A program made the translations under genes and the position numbers. Shown here one piece after another: positions 16,562 through 24,673 of a DNA stretch of 64,000 nucleotides (within the stretch, counting starts at the first letter, position 1; every line of letters begins with the position of its first letter). The notes under the pieces were generated by a model. It did no database searches. It was given only the letters and a program-made list of their open reading frames with translations, and was not told the DNA's origin. The DNA comes from Methanomassiliicoccales archaeon (GTDB taxonomy: Archaea > Thermoplasmatota > Thermoplasmata > Methanomassiliicoccales > UBA472), in contig DASXVU010000048.1 of the NCBI GenBank assembly GCA_036504055.1, forward strand, positions 160,481 to 224,480, given 5' to 3'.

Positions 16562-17155
16562 ATGTCCGTCGAAATCCTCACCTCTGACCTAGCTGAAATG
16601 GGGTTCTTTGCCGTTTTGGGTCTGTTCTTCTTGGCCGAATTTCTCGGGGTAATGATCATACCGGCCCTGAAACGGCAGGGAACCAGGGTCCAGCAGAAGA
16701 ATAGGGGATCGAATCTATTGGTCATATCCTCATGGATTGTCGCCCTCATAGTGTCCCAATTGTTCGCGAAGAACGATGTTGCCGTTTTGCCAAGCTGGGC
16801 CTATTATCTCGGGCTGGTAGTGATGCTGACCGGCATCGCCTTCAGACAATGGGCCATCGCTGTCCTTGGCCGTTATTTCTCTGGGGTCATAGGTGTACAG
16901 GAAGGTCAGAGGGTGGTGGAATCCGGTCCGTATAGCTTGATCAGGCATCCTTCCTACACCGGCGCGCTTCTCATAATGGTCGGGATAGGCCTGGCCATGC
17001 AATCCTGGGGTGCGGTGCTGGTCATAATGCTGGTCTTTGCGATCAGTTACGGACATAGAATGCTGGTGGAGGAAAAGGTGTTGGTGGCGAACCTCGGTAA
17101 AAGTTACATCGAATATATGGGAAGGACAAAAAGGGTGATCCCTTTTCTGATTTGA
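16562..17155 (+). CDS. Isoprenylcysteine carboxyl methyltransferase-like membrane protein
   Basis: 197 residues with several hydrophobic helices (FAVLGLFFLAEFLGVMIIPAL, WIVALIVSQLF, YYLGLVVMLTGIAF, the long ALLIMVGIGLAMQSWGAVLV hairpin). The C-terminal signature SGPYSLIRHPSYTGALL, followed by EEKVLVANLGKSYIEYM, is that of the ICMT/PEMT superfamily, which binds S-adenosylmethionine and methylates lipids or isoprenyl-linked substrates at the membrane. The prokaryotic substrate is generally unknown. A second member is at 59158-59838. Monocistronic, with GGTGA before the ATG. Confidence 0.8.
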   Translation: MSVEILTSDLAEMGFFAVLGLFFLAEFLGVMIIPALKRQGTRVQQKNRGSNLLVISSWIVALIVSQLFAKNDVAVLPSWAYYLGLVVMLTGIAFRQWAIAVLGRYFSGVIGVQEGQRVVESGPYSLIRHPSYTGALLIMVGIGLAMQSWGAVLVIMLVFAISYGHRMLVEEKVLVANLGKSYIEYMGRTKRVIPFLI

Positions 17156-17255
17156 TGCACCAAAGGGATTGCCTTCCAGTTCAAAAGGGAAATAAGTTGG
17201 GCACTACCGGCATCGCGGTAGGTGCATCGAACTCCCGTAGACCTGTCCACCTAGC

Positions 17256-17705
17256 CTAGAACCCTGTCTCAAGCGGTCTCGGTTGGAGGTCATAGTTGAT
17301 CATCCAGTTGACCCCGAACTTATCGGCGAATGAAGCATACAACGCACCCCAGAACATCTTCTGCAGGGGCATCGTGACCTTCCCTCCATCCGACAGGCCC
17401 TTGAATATGGTCTCCGCCTCCGCCTCGCTTTCTGCGTTGATCATCATGTGGACGTTGTTGCCCGTGATCACCTTCAGGCCATGCGCCTCTGGGGCGTCGC
17501 TGCCCATTATGACTATGCCGTTGTTTAGGACGAGAGAGACATGCAATATGAGCTCCCTCTCACTCTCCGCGACATCTCCCGAGCCTGGCGGCATGTCCTT
17601 GAACCTCTGGAGCATGGTGAACTCGCCGCCCAGGACCGACTTGTAGAAATTGAACGCTTCTTCCGTCTTGTCTTTGAAGTTGAGGTATGGGTTTATGGAC
17701 TTCAT
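17256..17705 (-). CDS. VOC-family protein (PhnB/glyoxalase-like)
   Basis: 149 residues of the vicinal oxygen chelate fold, closest in form to PhnB-like/3-demethylubiquinone methyltransferase-like proteins: INPYLNFKDKTEEAFNFYKS at the N-terminus, LVLNNGIVIMGSDAPE, and the ending MFWGALYASFADKFGVNWM. The two beta-alpha-beta-beta-beta modules are complete. These small cytosolic proteins dimerise; reactions differ widely and cannot be assigned here. Monocistronic, separated by about 60 bases from a DHFR-like gene in the same orientation. Confidence 0.75.
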   Translation of the reverse strand: MKSINPYLNFKDKTEEAFNFYKSVLGGEFTMLQRFKDMPPGSGDVAESERELILHVSLVLNNGIVIMGSDAPEAHGLKVITGNNVHMMINAESEAEAETIFKGLSDGGKVTMPLQKMFWGALYASFADKFGVNWMINYDLQPRPLETGF

Positions 17706-17768
17706 AGACCGATTTTGGAGCTAGGCCTACTTAATGATGCCGTGAGGAAGGTCATCGCTCCTTCCGGT

Positions 17769-18341
17769 TCAGGCCGGTCGGTACCTCAGCTGGACCACCC
17801 CATTCCCGTATGCTTTGGCATCTATGAGCTCAAGGTCCATCTGTTTGATGTTGGCGAAGAAGCTCTTCCCCATTCCCAGGACGATCGGGACCACTATCAA
17901 TTCGTATTCGTCGATAAGGCCCAGCTCCGTAAGCTGCCTGACTATGGAACCGCTCCCGATTATGACCATGTCCTTTCCTTTCTGCTTCTTGAGCTTGGTT
18001 ATGCTGTCTTTCGTGATCTCCTTCATCAGCGAGACGTTCTTCCAGTTCGGCCCTTCCTCCACGCTCTCGAGCTTTCTGGAGAAGACAATCTTCTCACTGT
18101 TGTTCATGACCTTGGCCATCTCGGGGTCGTTCCTGATCGCTTCCTGTGTGGGCCAGTAGCTCTTCATCATCTCATAGGTCTTGTGTCCTAGGATAACCGT
18201 ACCCCCCGATTTCGCCTCTTTATGGGTTACGTTATCGAATTCCTCATCCTTCTTGATCGATTTGAACCAATCCGTGTCCCCAAGTGGTCCGGCAAAGTAA
18301 CCGTCGAGGGTGACGTAATTGAACACCGTTATCTTTCTCAT
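17769..18341 (-). CDS. Dihydrofolate reductase/RibD C-terminal family protein
   Basis: 190 residues. ITVFNYVTLDGYFAGP at the N-terminus, GGTVILGHKTYEMMKSYW and MVIIGSGSIVRQLTELGLID match the RibD_C/DHFR-like reductase family. Related proteins use NADPH to reduce pteridines or riboflavin precursors, but stand-alone members like this are mostly uncharacterised. The glycine-rich GSGSIV segment is the cofactor loop. It lies upstream of the VOC gene on the same strand and the two may be co-transcribed (63 bases apart). Confidence 0.75.
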   Translation of the reverse strand: MRKITVFNYVTLDGYFAGPLGDTDWFKSIKKDEEFDNVTHKEAKSGGTVILGHKTYEMMKSYWPTQEAIRNDPEMAKVMNNSEKIVFSRKLESVEEGPNWKNVSLMKEITKDSITKLKKQKGKDMVIIGSGSIVRQLTELGLIDEYELIVVPIVLGMGKSFFANIKQMDLELIDAKAYGNGVVQLRYRPA

Positions 18342-18576
18342 GATTAATATTAGTCAAGCAGCCTGATTAAATCAGTTTGCATCGGGTCGAAGCGTGCGGC
18401 TTGATTCCTTAAGGATATTCCATGTGGTCAGTCAGGCTGAGCGTGGTGGAGATGGCCTTAGCAAATTCGTCCCATCCGATCTTGGACTGGACATCATTAT
18501 TTGCCCCTAATGCATTCCCTCACTGCGGCAAGGATACAATAGAGTACTGCTGTTGGATGGGTCAAGGTGATAGATC

Positions 18577-19017
18577 ATGAACGCGGTTGATATAAGCCGG
18601 TGTTTCGGTTGTGGCAAGGACAATCCTATCGGTCTCCATTTGAAGAAGGAATATCGCGGTAACAAGGCCCATATCGAGTTCTCGGTCAAGCCTGAGTATA
18701 CTGGATATCCCGGGTTGATGCACGGAGGCGTTACCTGTGTCCTGTTCGATGAGGTTATGTACCACGCCGTCGCCAGGAATGAGACGGTTGCGGTCATCGC
18801 CAAGATGACGGTCGACTATCGAAGCCCAGCACTGGTCGGCGACCTTCTAATCTGCGAAGCCGAGGTCGTCAGACGAGAAGGGAGGAAGATCGACGTCTAC
18901 GCTACCATCGTCAACGGAACGACGAACGTTTTGGTCGCTGAAGCAAAGGGATTGTTCATCGAGGTCGATCTAGGGAAGCTCGTCGGAGAGAGAATTCCTG
19001 AGAATCCATCCAAATGA
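18577..19017 (+). CDS. Hotdog-fold thioesterase (PaaI-like)
   Basis: 146 residues. CFGCGKDNPIGLHLK at the N-terminus and YPGLMHGGVTCVLFDEVM are diagnostic of PaaI/YbgC-type hotdog proteins; in the latter segment the helix Asp (FDE) is the usual catalytic acid. Predicted to hydrolyse small acyl-CoA thioesters in the cytosol. The start is preceded by AAGGTGAT with a 6-base gap. It is followed by an SRPBCC gene on the same strand, but that gene seems to have its own TATA box. Confidence 0.8.
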   Translation: MNAVDISRCFGCGKDNPIGLHLKKEYRGNKAHIEFSVKPEYTGYPGLMHGGVTCVLFDEVMYHAVARNETVAVIAKMTVDYRSPALVGDLLICEAEVVRREGRKIDVYATIVNGTTNVLVAEAKGLFIEVDLGKLVGERIPENPSK

Positions 19018-19173
19018 AATGATTTCCATAGCGTTGGGAACCGGGCAACGGCTACCTGTCCGATCTCCCCGATATTCCGGCAATGAGCACCATGGATGTC
19101 ATTATGTTGAATGTATGAGGTCAATGGACCATCTGAGGCAGGTATATCTAGAGAATCCACGCATCATAATCGC

Positions 19174-19659
19174 ATGGGAGATCCGGACGGGATCCAATGG
19201 CCGGAACACTTCGATCCACGGAACGCACCGGTACACGTCAGGAACGAACTGGTCGTCAAGGCGCCCTGCGATTCGGTGTGGGGATGGCTAGTGCGGGCGG
19301 AGCTCTGGCCTACCTGGTATACCAACTCCAAGGATGTTCGTTTCCTGGAGGGATCCCCTCCCGACCTCCAACTCGGGACCAGATTCGCATGGAAGACGTT
19401 CGGCCTCGATCTGGTTTCGACGGTTGTTGAGTTCGAAACTGGAAAAAGGCTTGCCTGGGATGCAAAAGGCCGAGGGGTCTCAGCATATCACGCATGGCTT
19501 CTGCAAGGCACCGACATGGGATGCAAGGTGGTGACAGAAGAGACCCATTATGGGTGGCTCGCCAGGCTTAATAACCGGTTTAGGCCCGACAATATGCAAA
19601 TGAGGCATCAGGAATGGCTTGAAGGTCTTGCGGACAAGGCCAGGAAAGGACGGCCATGA
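19174..19659 (+). CDS. SRPBCC (START/polyketide cyclase-like) protein
   Basis: 161 residues from ATG at 19174. A longer start at 19111 is open, but a TATA-like GTATATCTA (19142-19150) lies 24-32 bases before 19174, inside that extension, which favours a leaderless short form. The helix-grip fold is recognisable from VRNELVVKAPCDSVWGWLVR, FLEGSPPDLQLGTRFAWKTF and LAWDAKGRGVSAYHAWLL. Such proteins bind hydrophobic ligands in a central cavity; no enzyme activity can be assigned. The C-terminus is a typical amphipathic helix. Confidence 0.65.
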   Translation: MGDPDGIQWPEHFDPRNAPVHVRNELVVKAPCDSVWGWLVRAELWPTWYTNSKDVRFLEGSPPDLQLGTRFAWKTFGLDLVSTVVEFETGKRLAWDAKGRGVSAYHAWLLQGTDMGCKVVTEETHYGWLARLNNRFRPDNMQMRHQEWLEGLADKARKGRP

Positions 19660-19855
19660 TCTGGTCGTTCACGATCGTGTTGTCTGTACGACCGACTGAG
19701 ATTCATTCAATTTTGCAGATCCCCATCCTATAGGGCCCTCGCCATTCTTGACCACAATCGACGCCGTTGTTGAAACGTGCTCTCCGACGCCTGATCTCTG
19801 ACAATGAGTATGGTACCTGCAATTTTCAAATAGGTGGAGGTAAGAGCAACATTCC

Positions 19856-20254
19856 ATGGCAGAAACACCGCAGGATGACAAGGTTGGAACATGCCGGAAA
19901 TCCCGTCACAAATGCGACCTCGAGGAGAAGATCGGTTATGTCCCTCTCGCCCTGACCGGGGCAGGAAAGATCGACGAGGAGATCGGCGGGAACCTGGAGA
20001 AGGTCATAGCAGACCTCTACGACGATGTATGGAAGGAGGGCGCCTTGACCAGGAAGGAGAAACATCTTATCGCTTTGGCCGTCGCCCTTGCGGAAAGACA
20101 GGAGGGCCAGACCCACAAGGTCCTGGAGAAGGCCAAACGGGCCGGAGCCAGTGACGCAGAGATATACGAAACGCTGAAGCTCGTGCTCTGGCTGAGGGGA
20201 GTTCCCTGTTTTGTTCAGGGAGAAAGGATGCTGGCAGGTATGATCGGTCGATGA
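19856..20254 (+). CDS. Carboxymuconolactone decarboxylase-like protein lacking the redox cysteines
   Basis: 132 residues, all-helical. The core LTRKEKHLIALAVALA...H.VLEKAKRAGASDAEIYETLKLVLWLRGVP follows the CMD/AhpD fold. Members with peroxidase activity have CxxC before the conserved His; here the place reads ERQEGQTHK, so only the His remains, and the single Cys in VPCFV lies elsewhere. It is therefore unlikely to be an AhpD-type disulfide reductase. GGTGGAGGTAA lies 14 bases upstream of the ATG. Role unknown. Confidence 0.65.
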   Translation: MAETPQDDKVGTCRKSRHKCDLEEKIGYVPLALTGAGKIDEEIGGNLEKVIADLYDDVWKEGALTRKEKHLIALAVALAERQEGQTHKVLEKAKRAGASDAEIYETLKLVLWLRGVPCFVQGERMLAGMIGR

Positions 20255-20381
20255 TGCGGTCCGACAATCTGGTCGCCCAGACCTGGCCCTCGTAGTTCCC
20301 CAACAGCACTCAGCGGCCACCCGAGGGGATCGAATCGGTGGGTCGACCCCCTCTTTTTAATATTCGAGCATATCGTCATTC

Positions 20382-20388
20382 TTATAAT
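20382..20388 (+). promoter_or_regulatory. TATA box of the hemerythrin-like gene
   Basis: TTATAAT 25-31 bases before the ATG at 20413. The spacing predicts a leaderless mRNA and supports that ATG over the in-frame upstream candidates at 20338 and 20404. Confidence 0.4.
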
Positions 20389-20412
20389 CCATGCAGCAAC
20401 CATATGTTCTGC

Positions 20413-21087
20413 ATGCCATCAGGCTTTGAGCTCTATAAGAACATACACAAAGGCCAGCGCTTTGAGATGTTCCGCATATCAGACCTGGCCGGTCAGGCCG
20501 AGCCGGAAGATCCAGAGAGCCTTACAAGGTTGAGCGCCCGAATAGCAGCGTTCCGAGATGAACTGCGCAATCATGCCCATACTGAGGAGACCTATGTCCA
20601 TCCTATCCTGGCCCAGCGCGTTCCCGGAGGTGCCCGTAAACTGGAACAGGACCACACGGTGATGCACAGGCAATTGGATGACCTTGTCGCCATGACGGAA
20701 ACGATGATGTCGAACAAGTCCATCCCGTCGACTGAAGGCAAGGCACTGTTCCAGGAACTCTACCTGGCCTGGAACCGCTTCGTGGCTTTCTACCTCGAAC
20801 ACATAGACTACGAAGAGGAACAGGCTCAGCCGGAACTTTGGCGGCTGTGCAGCGACGAAGAGGTGAAGGGTATCTTCGGCCATATCATCGGGTCAGAAGC
20901 ACCCGAGATGCTGGCGTTCGACCTGGGCATCATGCTTCCGGCCGTAAGCAGAGGGGAGAGGGTTGAAATGGTCAGGGCCCTGGATAATGCTCCGCCCGAG
21001 ATGATGAAGATGTTCAGCGGGATTTCGCAAAAGGTCTTGTCTCCAGAGGATTACGAGGACCTGAGGTCAAGGGGAGGTCTCCCATAG
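20413..21087 (+). CDS. Hemerythrin-like (HHE) di-iron domain protein
   Basis: 224 residues from the ATG placed right for the TATA box at 20382-20388. His and Glu ligands are arranged in helices as in HHE proteins: FRDELRNHAHTEETYVHPIL, LEQDHTVMHRQLDDL, and YLEHIDYEEEQAQPELW. The C-terminal third (MLAFDLGIMLPAVSRGERV...) is helical and specific to this subgroup. HHE proteins bind oxygen, nitric oxide or metal in the cytosol and often protect anaerobes against them; which applies here is not known. Monocistronic. Confidence 0.75.
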   Translation: MPSGFELYKNIHKGQRFEMFRISDLAGQAEPEDPESLTRLSARIAAFRDELRNHAHTEETYVHPILAQRVPGGARKLEQDHTVMHRQLDDLVAMTETMMSNKSIPSTEGKALFQELYLAWNRFVAFYLEHIDYEEEQAQPELWRLCSDEEVKGIFGHIIGSEAPEMLAFDLGIMLPAVSRGERVEMVRALDNAPPEMMKMFSGISQKVLSPEDYEDLRSRGGLP

Positions 21088-21122
21088 GAAGAATGGCAAA
21101 CTCGTGATCCTCAAGCGCCAGC

Positions 21123-22238
21123 CTAGTCCTCTCTCCATTTGAAAAGCCTTACCGCCGCAACGAAGACAACTGCCGTTATGACCAGTATAATTGCCATGTC
21201 GGCCAGTGCGGCGCCGATGTTCCCATACACCATGACGTTGTTGATCCCTTCGATCACATAGAACAGCGGCAGCACGTGCGCGATGCCTTGCAGGTACATC
21301 GGCATGATGCTGATGGGGAAGAACGTCCCGGATAGGAACATCATCGGGAAGGTCACGATGTTGCCCACCACGCCGGCCGTCTCCGGGTTCTTGGACACCG
21401 TTCCGACCAGCATGCCCAGGGCTGCGAAGAGCGTAGGGCCTATCAGCAGGAATGGCAGGATCCAGATGGTCAGGGTAATGTGGGCGTCGAACGCCAGGAT
21501 GCCGACGGTCACCATCAGGACGAATGAGATCGCGGACAGGACGATGTACCACATGACCTTCGACAGCAGCCATTCCATCTTCGTCAGCGGCGTGAGGCTG
21601 AGCTGCTTGAACAGCTTGGTCTTCTTATATTCCGAGGAAATGTTGGTAAGGGAGAACATCGGGCTGACCAGTATCGAGAAGCCGATAAGCCCAGGGATCA
21701 GGAAATCGATGTATTTGGTCTGCTGGGTGTTGACCGTGGTCTGCGTCAGGCCGATGACGCTCGTGCCGTTGAAGCGTTGCAGGTTGAACAGGTTGGACAC
21801 CCCGTTGACCGTTCCGGCGACTATGCTGCTGCTGGTCGATGCCGGGTTTCCGAAGACCGTGATGTTCACCTGATGAGCAGCCAGATAGTTGGCCGAGAAT
21901 CCCGCCGGGATGATGATGCCGTCAGAGGCGGAATGATCCGCCAGGTATTTGGGCAGGTCCAGAGACGGATCCACCATGATAACTTTCAGGGTGTGGGTGG
22001 CGTTCAGCGCTTTCAGGAATTGACCCGCGACATTCATCTGCGGCACCGAGAACGGCCCGCTGTCCTGGTTCTGCATATAGACGTCGACGGTGCCGCCCGA
22101 ATTGCCGGAGAAAATGGCGCCGAAGATCAGGATCAGGATGACCGGGAAAACCAGTCCGAAGAACAGCCCGATCCGGTTGCGCAGGTAGCCTCTGCTGTAG
22201 ACCTTGAAATCGGCGAGGATGCGTTTTCCGCTGATCAT
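21123..22238 (-). CDS. ABC-2 type transporter permease
   Basis: 371 residues of the ABC2_membrane family. One N-terminal helix (IGLFFGLVFPVILILIFGAIFSG) is followed by a long extracytoplasmic segment (about 55-185) and then five to six C-terminal helices (FLIPGLIGFSILVSPM, IVLSAISFVLMVTVGILAF, ILPFLLIGPTLFAALGMLVG, MAIILVITAVVFVAAV). It forms an exporter with the ATPase at 22235-23197, whose stop overlaps this ATG (ATGA). The pair is of the YhgE/NodJ-like drug, lipid or natural-product exporter kind; the substrate is unknown. Confidence 0.85.
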   Translation of the reverse strand: MISGKRILADFKVYSRGYLRNRIGLFFGLVFPVILILIFGAIFSGNSGGTVDVYMQNQDSGPFSVPQMNVAGQFLKALNATHTLKVIMVDPSLDLPKYLADHSASDGIIIPAGFSANYLAAHQVNITVFGNPASTSSSIVAGTVNGVSNLFNLQRFNGTSVIGLTQTTVNTQQTKYIDFLIPGLIGFSILVSPMFSLTNISSEYKKTKLFKQLSLTPLTKMEWLLSKVMWYIVLSAISFVLMVTVGILAFDAHITLTIWILPFLLIGPTLFAALGMLVGTVSKNPETAGVVGNIVTFPMMFLSGTFFPISIMPMYLQGIAHVLPLFYVIEGINNVMVYGNIGAALADMAIILVITAVVFVAAVRLFKWRED

Positions 22239-23197
22239 TGGCCACCACCTCCTTCCCGAGGCCCGTTGTTCGTTCTCCTCTTCAGCTCTCCACGCTCATC
22301 CACGATCCCGCTCACCAGTTTTACGAACACATCGTCCAGGCTGTCCCTCCGGGTGCGGATGTCGCCCCACTCCATACCCGAGCTCTCGGCCGACTCCAAT
22401 GCCGTCAAGGCATCCGTCTTCCGGTCCATTTTGATGCTGATCTCTCCGGTATTGAACGTCACCTTCAGCTTGGTGTTCTCCTGGATGTGATCTGCAAGCT
22501 CCTTGCTCCCGCGTATCTCCAGCCGCTCCCCGGAGCCGTGTTCTCTGATGATCTCGTCCGACGTGCCCATCGCCACGATGCGCCCATGGTCCACGATGGC
22601 CACTCGGTCGGAGAGCACCTGCGCCTCGTCCAGATAGTGGGTGGTGAGCACGATGGTCTTGCCTTTTTCCTTAAGACCCCGGATCACCTCCCAGACCGCC
22701 CTCCTGGCGTTGGGGTCCAGGCCGGTCGTAGGCTCGTCCAGGAACAGAAGCTCCGGAGAGTTGACCAGGGACAGTGCCAGCCCGGTCTTGCGTTTCTGTC
22801 CCCCGGAGAGGTTGTCGAAATGGACATTGGCCGATTCTTCCAATAGAACATCCTTGAGGATCTTGTCTGGATCGACCTCGATATCAAAGAGCATGGCATA
22901 ATAGAGGATCGCCTCCCGGGGGCTGGTCTTGTCGAAGAAGGTGAACTCCTGTGGAATGACGCCGATCTTCCGGTGGAGCTTGTACCCGCTCTCCCACGGG
23001 TCCAGGCCGAGCACGGTGGCCTCTCCGCCATCCTTTTTCCTCAGGCCCTCCAGGATCTCTATGGTGGTGGTCTTTCCGGCCCCGTTCGGTCCCAGGAGGC
23101 CGAACACCTCTCCCCCCTTGACACTGAACGAGATGCCGTCGACTGCTTTTATGTCACCGTAGTGCTTTTTCAGTTCTGTGACTTCGATAGGGTTCAA
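22235..23197 (-). CDS. ABC transporter ATP-binding protein
   Basis: 320 residues. The start is probably the TTG at 23197 (reading MNPIEVTELKKHYGD), with GGAG 7 bases upstream; the open frame continues to 23311 without a better site. Walker A is GLLGPNGAGKTTT, the signature is LSGGQKRKTGLA, Walker B is ELLFLDEPTTGLDP and the switch His is in VLTTHYLDEA. The C-terminal approximately 90 residues are the regulatory extension seen in DrrA/CcmA-type export ATPases. It is the first gene of a two-gene operon with the permease. Confidence 0.85.
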   Translation of the reverse strand: MNPIEVTELKKHYGDIKAVDGISFSVKGGEVFGLLGPNGAGKTTTIEILEGLRKKDGGEATVLGLDPWESGYKLHRKIGVIPQEFTFFDKTSPREAILYYAMLFDIEVDPDKILKDVLLEESANVHFDNLSGGQKRKTGLALSLVNSPELLFLDEPTTGLDPNARRAVWEVIRGLKEKGKTIVLTTHYLDEAQVLSDRVAIVDHGRIVAMGTSDEIIREHGSGERLEIRGSKELADHIQENTKLKVTFNTGEISIKMDRKTDALTALESAESSGMEWGDIRTRRDSLDDVFVKLVSGIVDERGELKRRTNNGPREGGGGQ

Positions 23198-23505
23198 ATG
23201 TGTGTCTCCGACATTTTCGAGGCATCGATGCAATTCAACGTCCTGTGCAATATTGGCACACCTCATTTGAAATAACTTTTGGAGCCCGGCCTTTTCTAAC
23301 CACCCCCCCAAAATCTCTTGTCGATTTAATCGATCGATCGACGAGGGTCATCGTCGGCTCTGCCTTCCGTAACAGTCGGCTATCCCTGTCATCTGCTTCT
23401 GCTTTATGTAGGAACATAGGACAGCAGGTCAGACCTGGCTACTGCCGGGGTTCTGGACCTTTTTATAAATCTATTTCACCCATTGCCCGGCCTCTCAAGC
23501 ACCAA

Positions 23506-23601
23506 ATGGGAGGAAACCGGCCGTTCATTCGGAGGAAAACTGACCATCTCCCCGGTCATGCCAAGTATTATTTTGGTCGGGCTCGCACATACCATCGATG
23601 A
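23506..23601 (+). CDS. Possible 31-residue peptide coupled to the DUF488 gene
   Basis: ATG-initiated 31-codon frame, rich in Arg, His and Lys, whose TGA overlaps the DUF488 start as ATGA. A TATA box (TTTTTATAAATC, about 23459-23470) lies about 40 bases before its ATG, so its start falls close behind the predicted transcript start. It may be a translated leader or merely untranslated leader of the DUF488 gene. No homologue or ribosome site recognised. Confidence 0.22.
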   Translation: MGGNRPFIRRKTDHLPGHAKYYFGRARTYHR

Positions 23602-23954
23602 TCGGCTTGAAGAGGGTGTACGAACCGTCAAGCCCGGATGATGGCACGAGGGTTCTGGTCGACCGGTTATGGCCCAGGGGCGTTTCGAAGTCCAAGGCGG
23701 CGGTGGACGTTTGGCTCAAGGAGGTCGCTCCATCTCCTGACCTCAGAAAGTGGTTCTCGCATGAAGATGCCAAATGGGATGAGTTCCGGGAAAGGTACTG
23801 GAAAGAGCTGGAGGCCAATCCTGCGAACGTCCAGAAATTGAAGGATATGGCCGACAAGGGAAAGATCACCCTGATATTCTCCACCCGGGACGAGGTACGG
23901 AACAGTGCTGCCATACTTCGGGATTTCCTGACCAGGTCCGACGAATCCGGTTGA
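23598..23954 (+). CDS. DUF488 family protein
   Basis: 118 residues of the DUF488 family: RVLVDRLWPRGVSKSKA at the N-terminus, APSPDLRKWFSHEDAKWDEF in the middle and ITLIFSTRDEVRNSA near the end are its signatures. The fold is related to a small nucleotide- or DNA-processing domain, but the role remains unknown. The start codon sits in an ATGA overlap with a possible short upstream ORF. Monocistronic otherwise. Confidence 0.8.
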   Translation: MIGLKRVYEPSSPDDGTRVLVDRLWPRGVSKSKAAVDVWLKEVAPSPDLRKWFSHEDAKWDEFRERYWKELEANPANVQKLKDMADKGKITLIFSTRDEVRNSAAILRDFLTRSDESG

Positions 23955-24043
23955 GGTCGCCCAGTATGGCGTGGAAAGGATCAAAATAGCGTGGGGAGGC
24001 ATCGAAGACCCAACATTCTCCTTCCGCGGCAGCGGTCCGATGT

Positions 24044-24385
24044 TCAGTCATCCTTCTTTTCATCCGGTAGGTAATCCTCCCGGACCGGGGAGAAGACCTC
24101 GATAGCCACCGAATCTTCCAGTATGACCGCTCCATGAACGGTGTTGCCAGGTATGTTCCAGCTATCTCCCGGGCCGACCATTGACTCTTCCGTCCCGATG
24201 GTCAGGCGCATCGACCCCGACACGAGATATCCGGTCTGCTCCTGGAGATGGGAATGGCTGGGAAAGAGGCAGTCCGCCTTCAGTCGGAATTCGGTGAAGA
24301 GCGTGTGGTTACCATAGGTAAGCGTCTTCCGCGATATCCCTGGCGCCCTGGTCCTATAGCCGTCATCACATCTTCGATAGAACAT
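24044..24385 (-). CDS. Small cupin-domain protein
   Basis: 113 residues forming a single cupin. Motif 1 reads SHSHLQEQTGYLVSGSMRL, with two His and a Glu as metal ligands; motif 2 reads GDSWNIPGNTVHGAVIL, with the third His. Predicted to bind one divalent metal; the substrate is unknown. A TATA-like AACTATAAC (24408-24416) sits 23-31 bases before the ATG, so the transcript is probably leaderless. Confidence 0.78.
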   Translation of the reverse strand: MFYRRCDDGYRTRAPGISRKTLTYGNHTLFTEFRLKADCLFPSHSHLQEQTGYLVSGSMRLTIGTEESMVGPGDSWNIPGNTVHGAVILEDSVAIEVFSPVREDYLPDEKKDD

Positions 24386-24407
24386 GCAATGGTAACTGGC
24401 ACATGGC

Positions 24408-24416
24408 GTTATAGTT
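24408..24416 (-). promoter_or_regulatory. TATA box of the cupin gene
   Basis: AACTATAAC on the reverse strand, centred about 27 bases from the cupin ATG at 24385. It implies a leaderless mRNA and confirms the start. Confidence 0.4.
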
Positions 24417-24673
24417 CTTACCGCTGAGGTCGTAGAAGGTCACTTCACCTCGGCGTCCAACACCATTCGGTGTCGGCCTTTCCTTAGGCCAGACGTGTCA
24501 AACCTTCGTTCCCATCGACATGGAGAAATGTAGCAAGATACCAGACCGTGAGTGTGAGGTGCTGGGAACGGATCGTTTTTCATTACCTTCTCGAGATGAG
24601 AGCTGATATGGATCGAGAAAGGTGGCCAGGCATCCGCAGCGCCCGATCGGCGATCCCCAGCCCTCCTATTCGA
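24417..24673. other. Intergenic region with two small hairpins
   Basis: No gene supported between the RNase III-like stop and the cupin promoter. It contains two adjacent inverted repeats: CCAACACC/GGTGTCGG with one mismatch, and GGCCT/AGGCC, together at about 24457-24490. They could end the leftward RNase III-like transcript. Nothing else seen. Confidence 0.3.

Noticed and set aside
18420..18500. Possible leftward coding remnant between the DHFR-like and hotdog genes
   Set aside because: About 25 codons read plausibly as protein, but no family, start or second copy could be found, so it may be chance.
24457..24490. Two neighbouring hairpins considered as a small RNA gene
   Set aside because: Stems are only 5-8 pairs with a mismatch and no promoter was seen; a terminator-like role for the leftward transcript is simpler.
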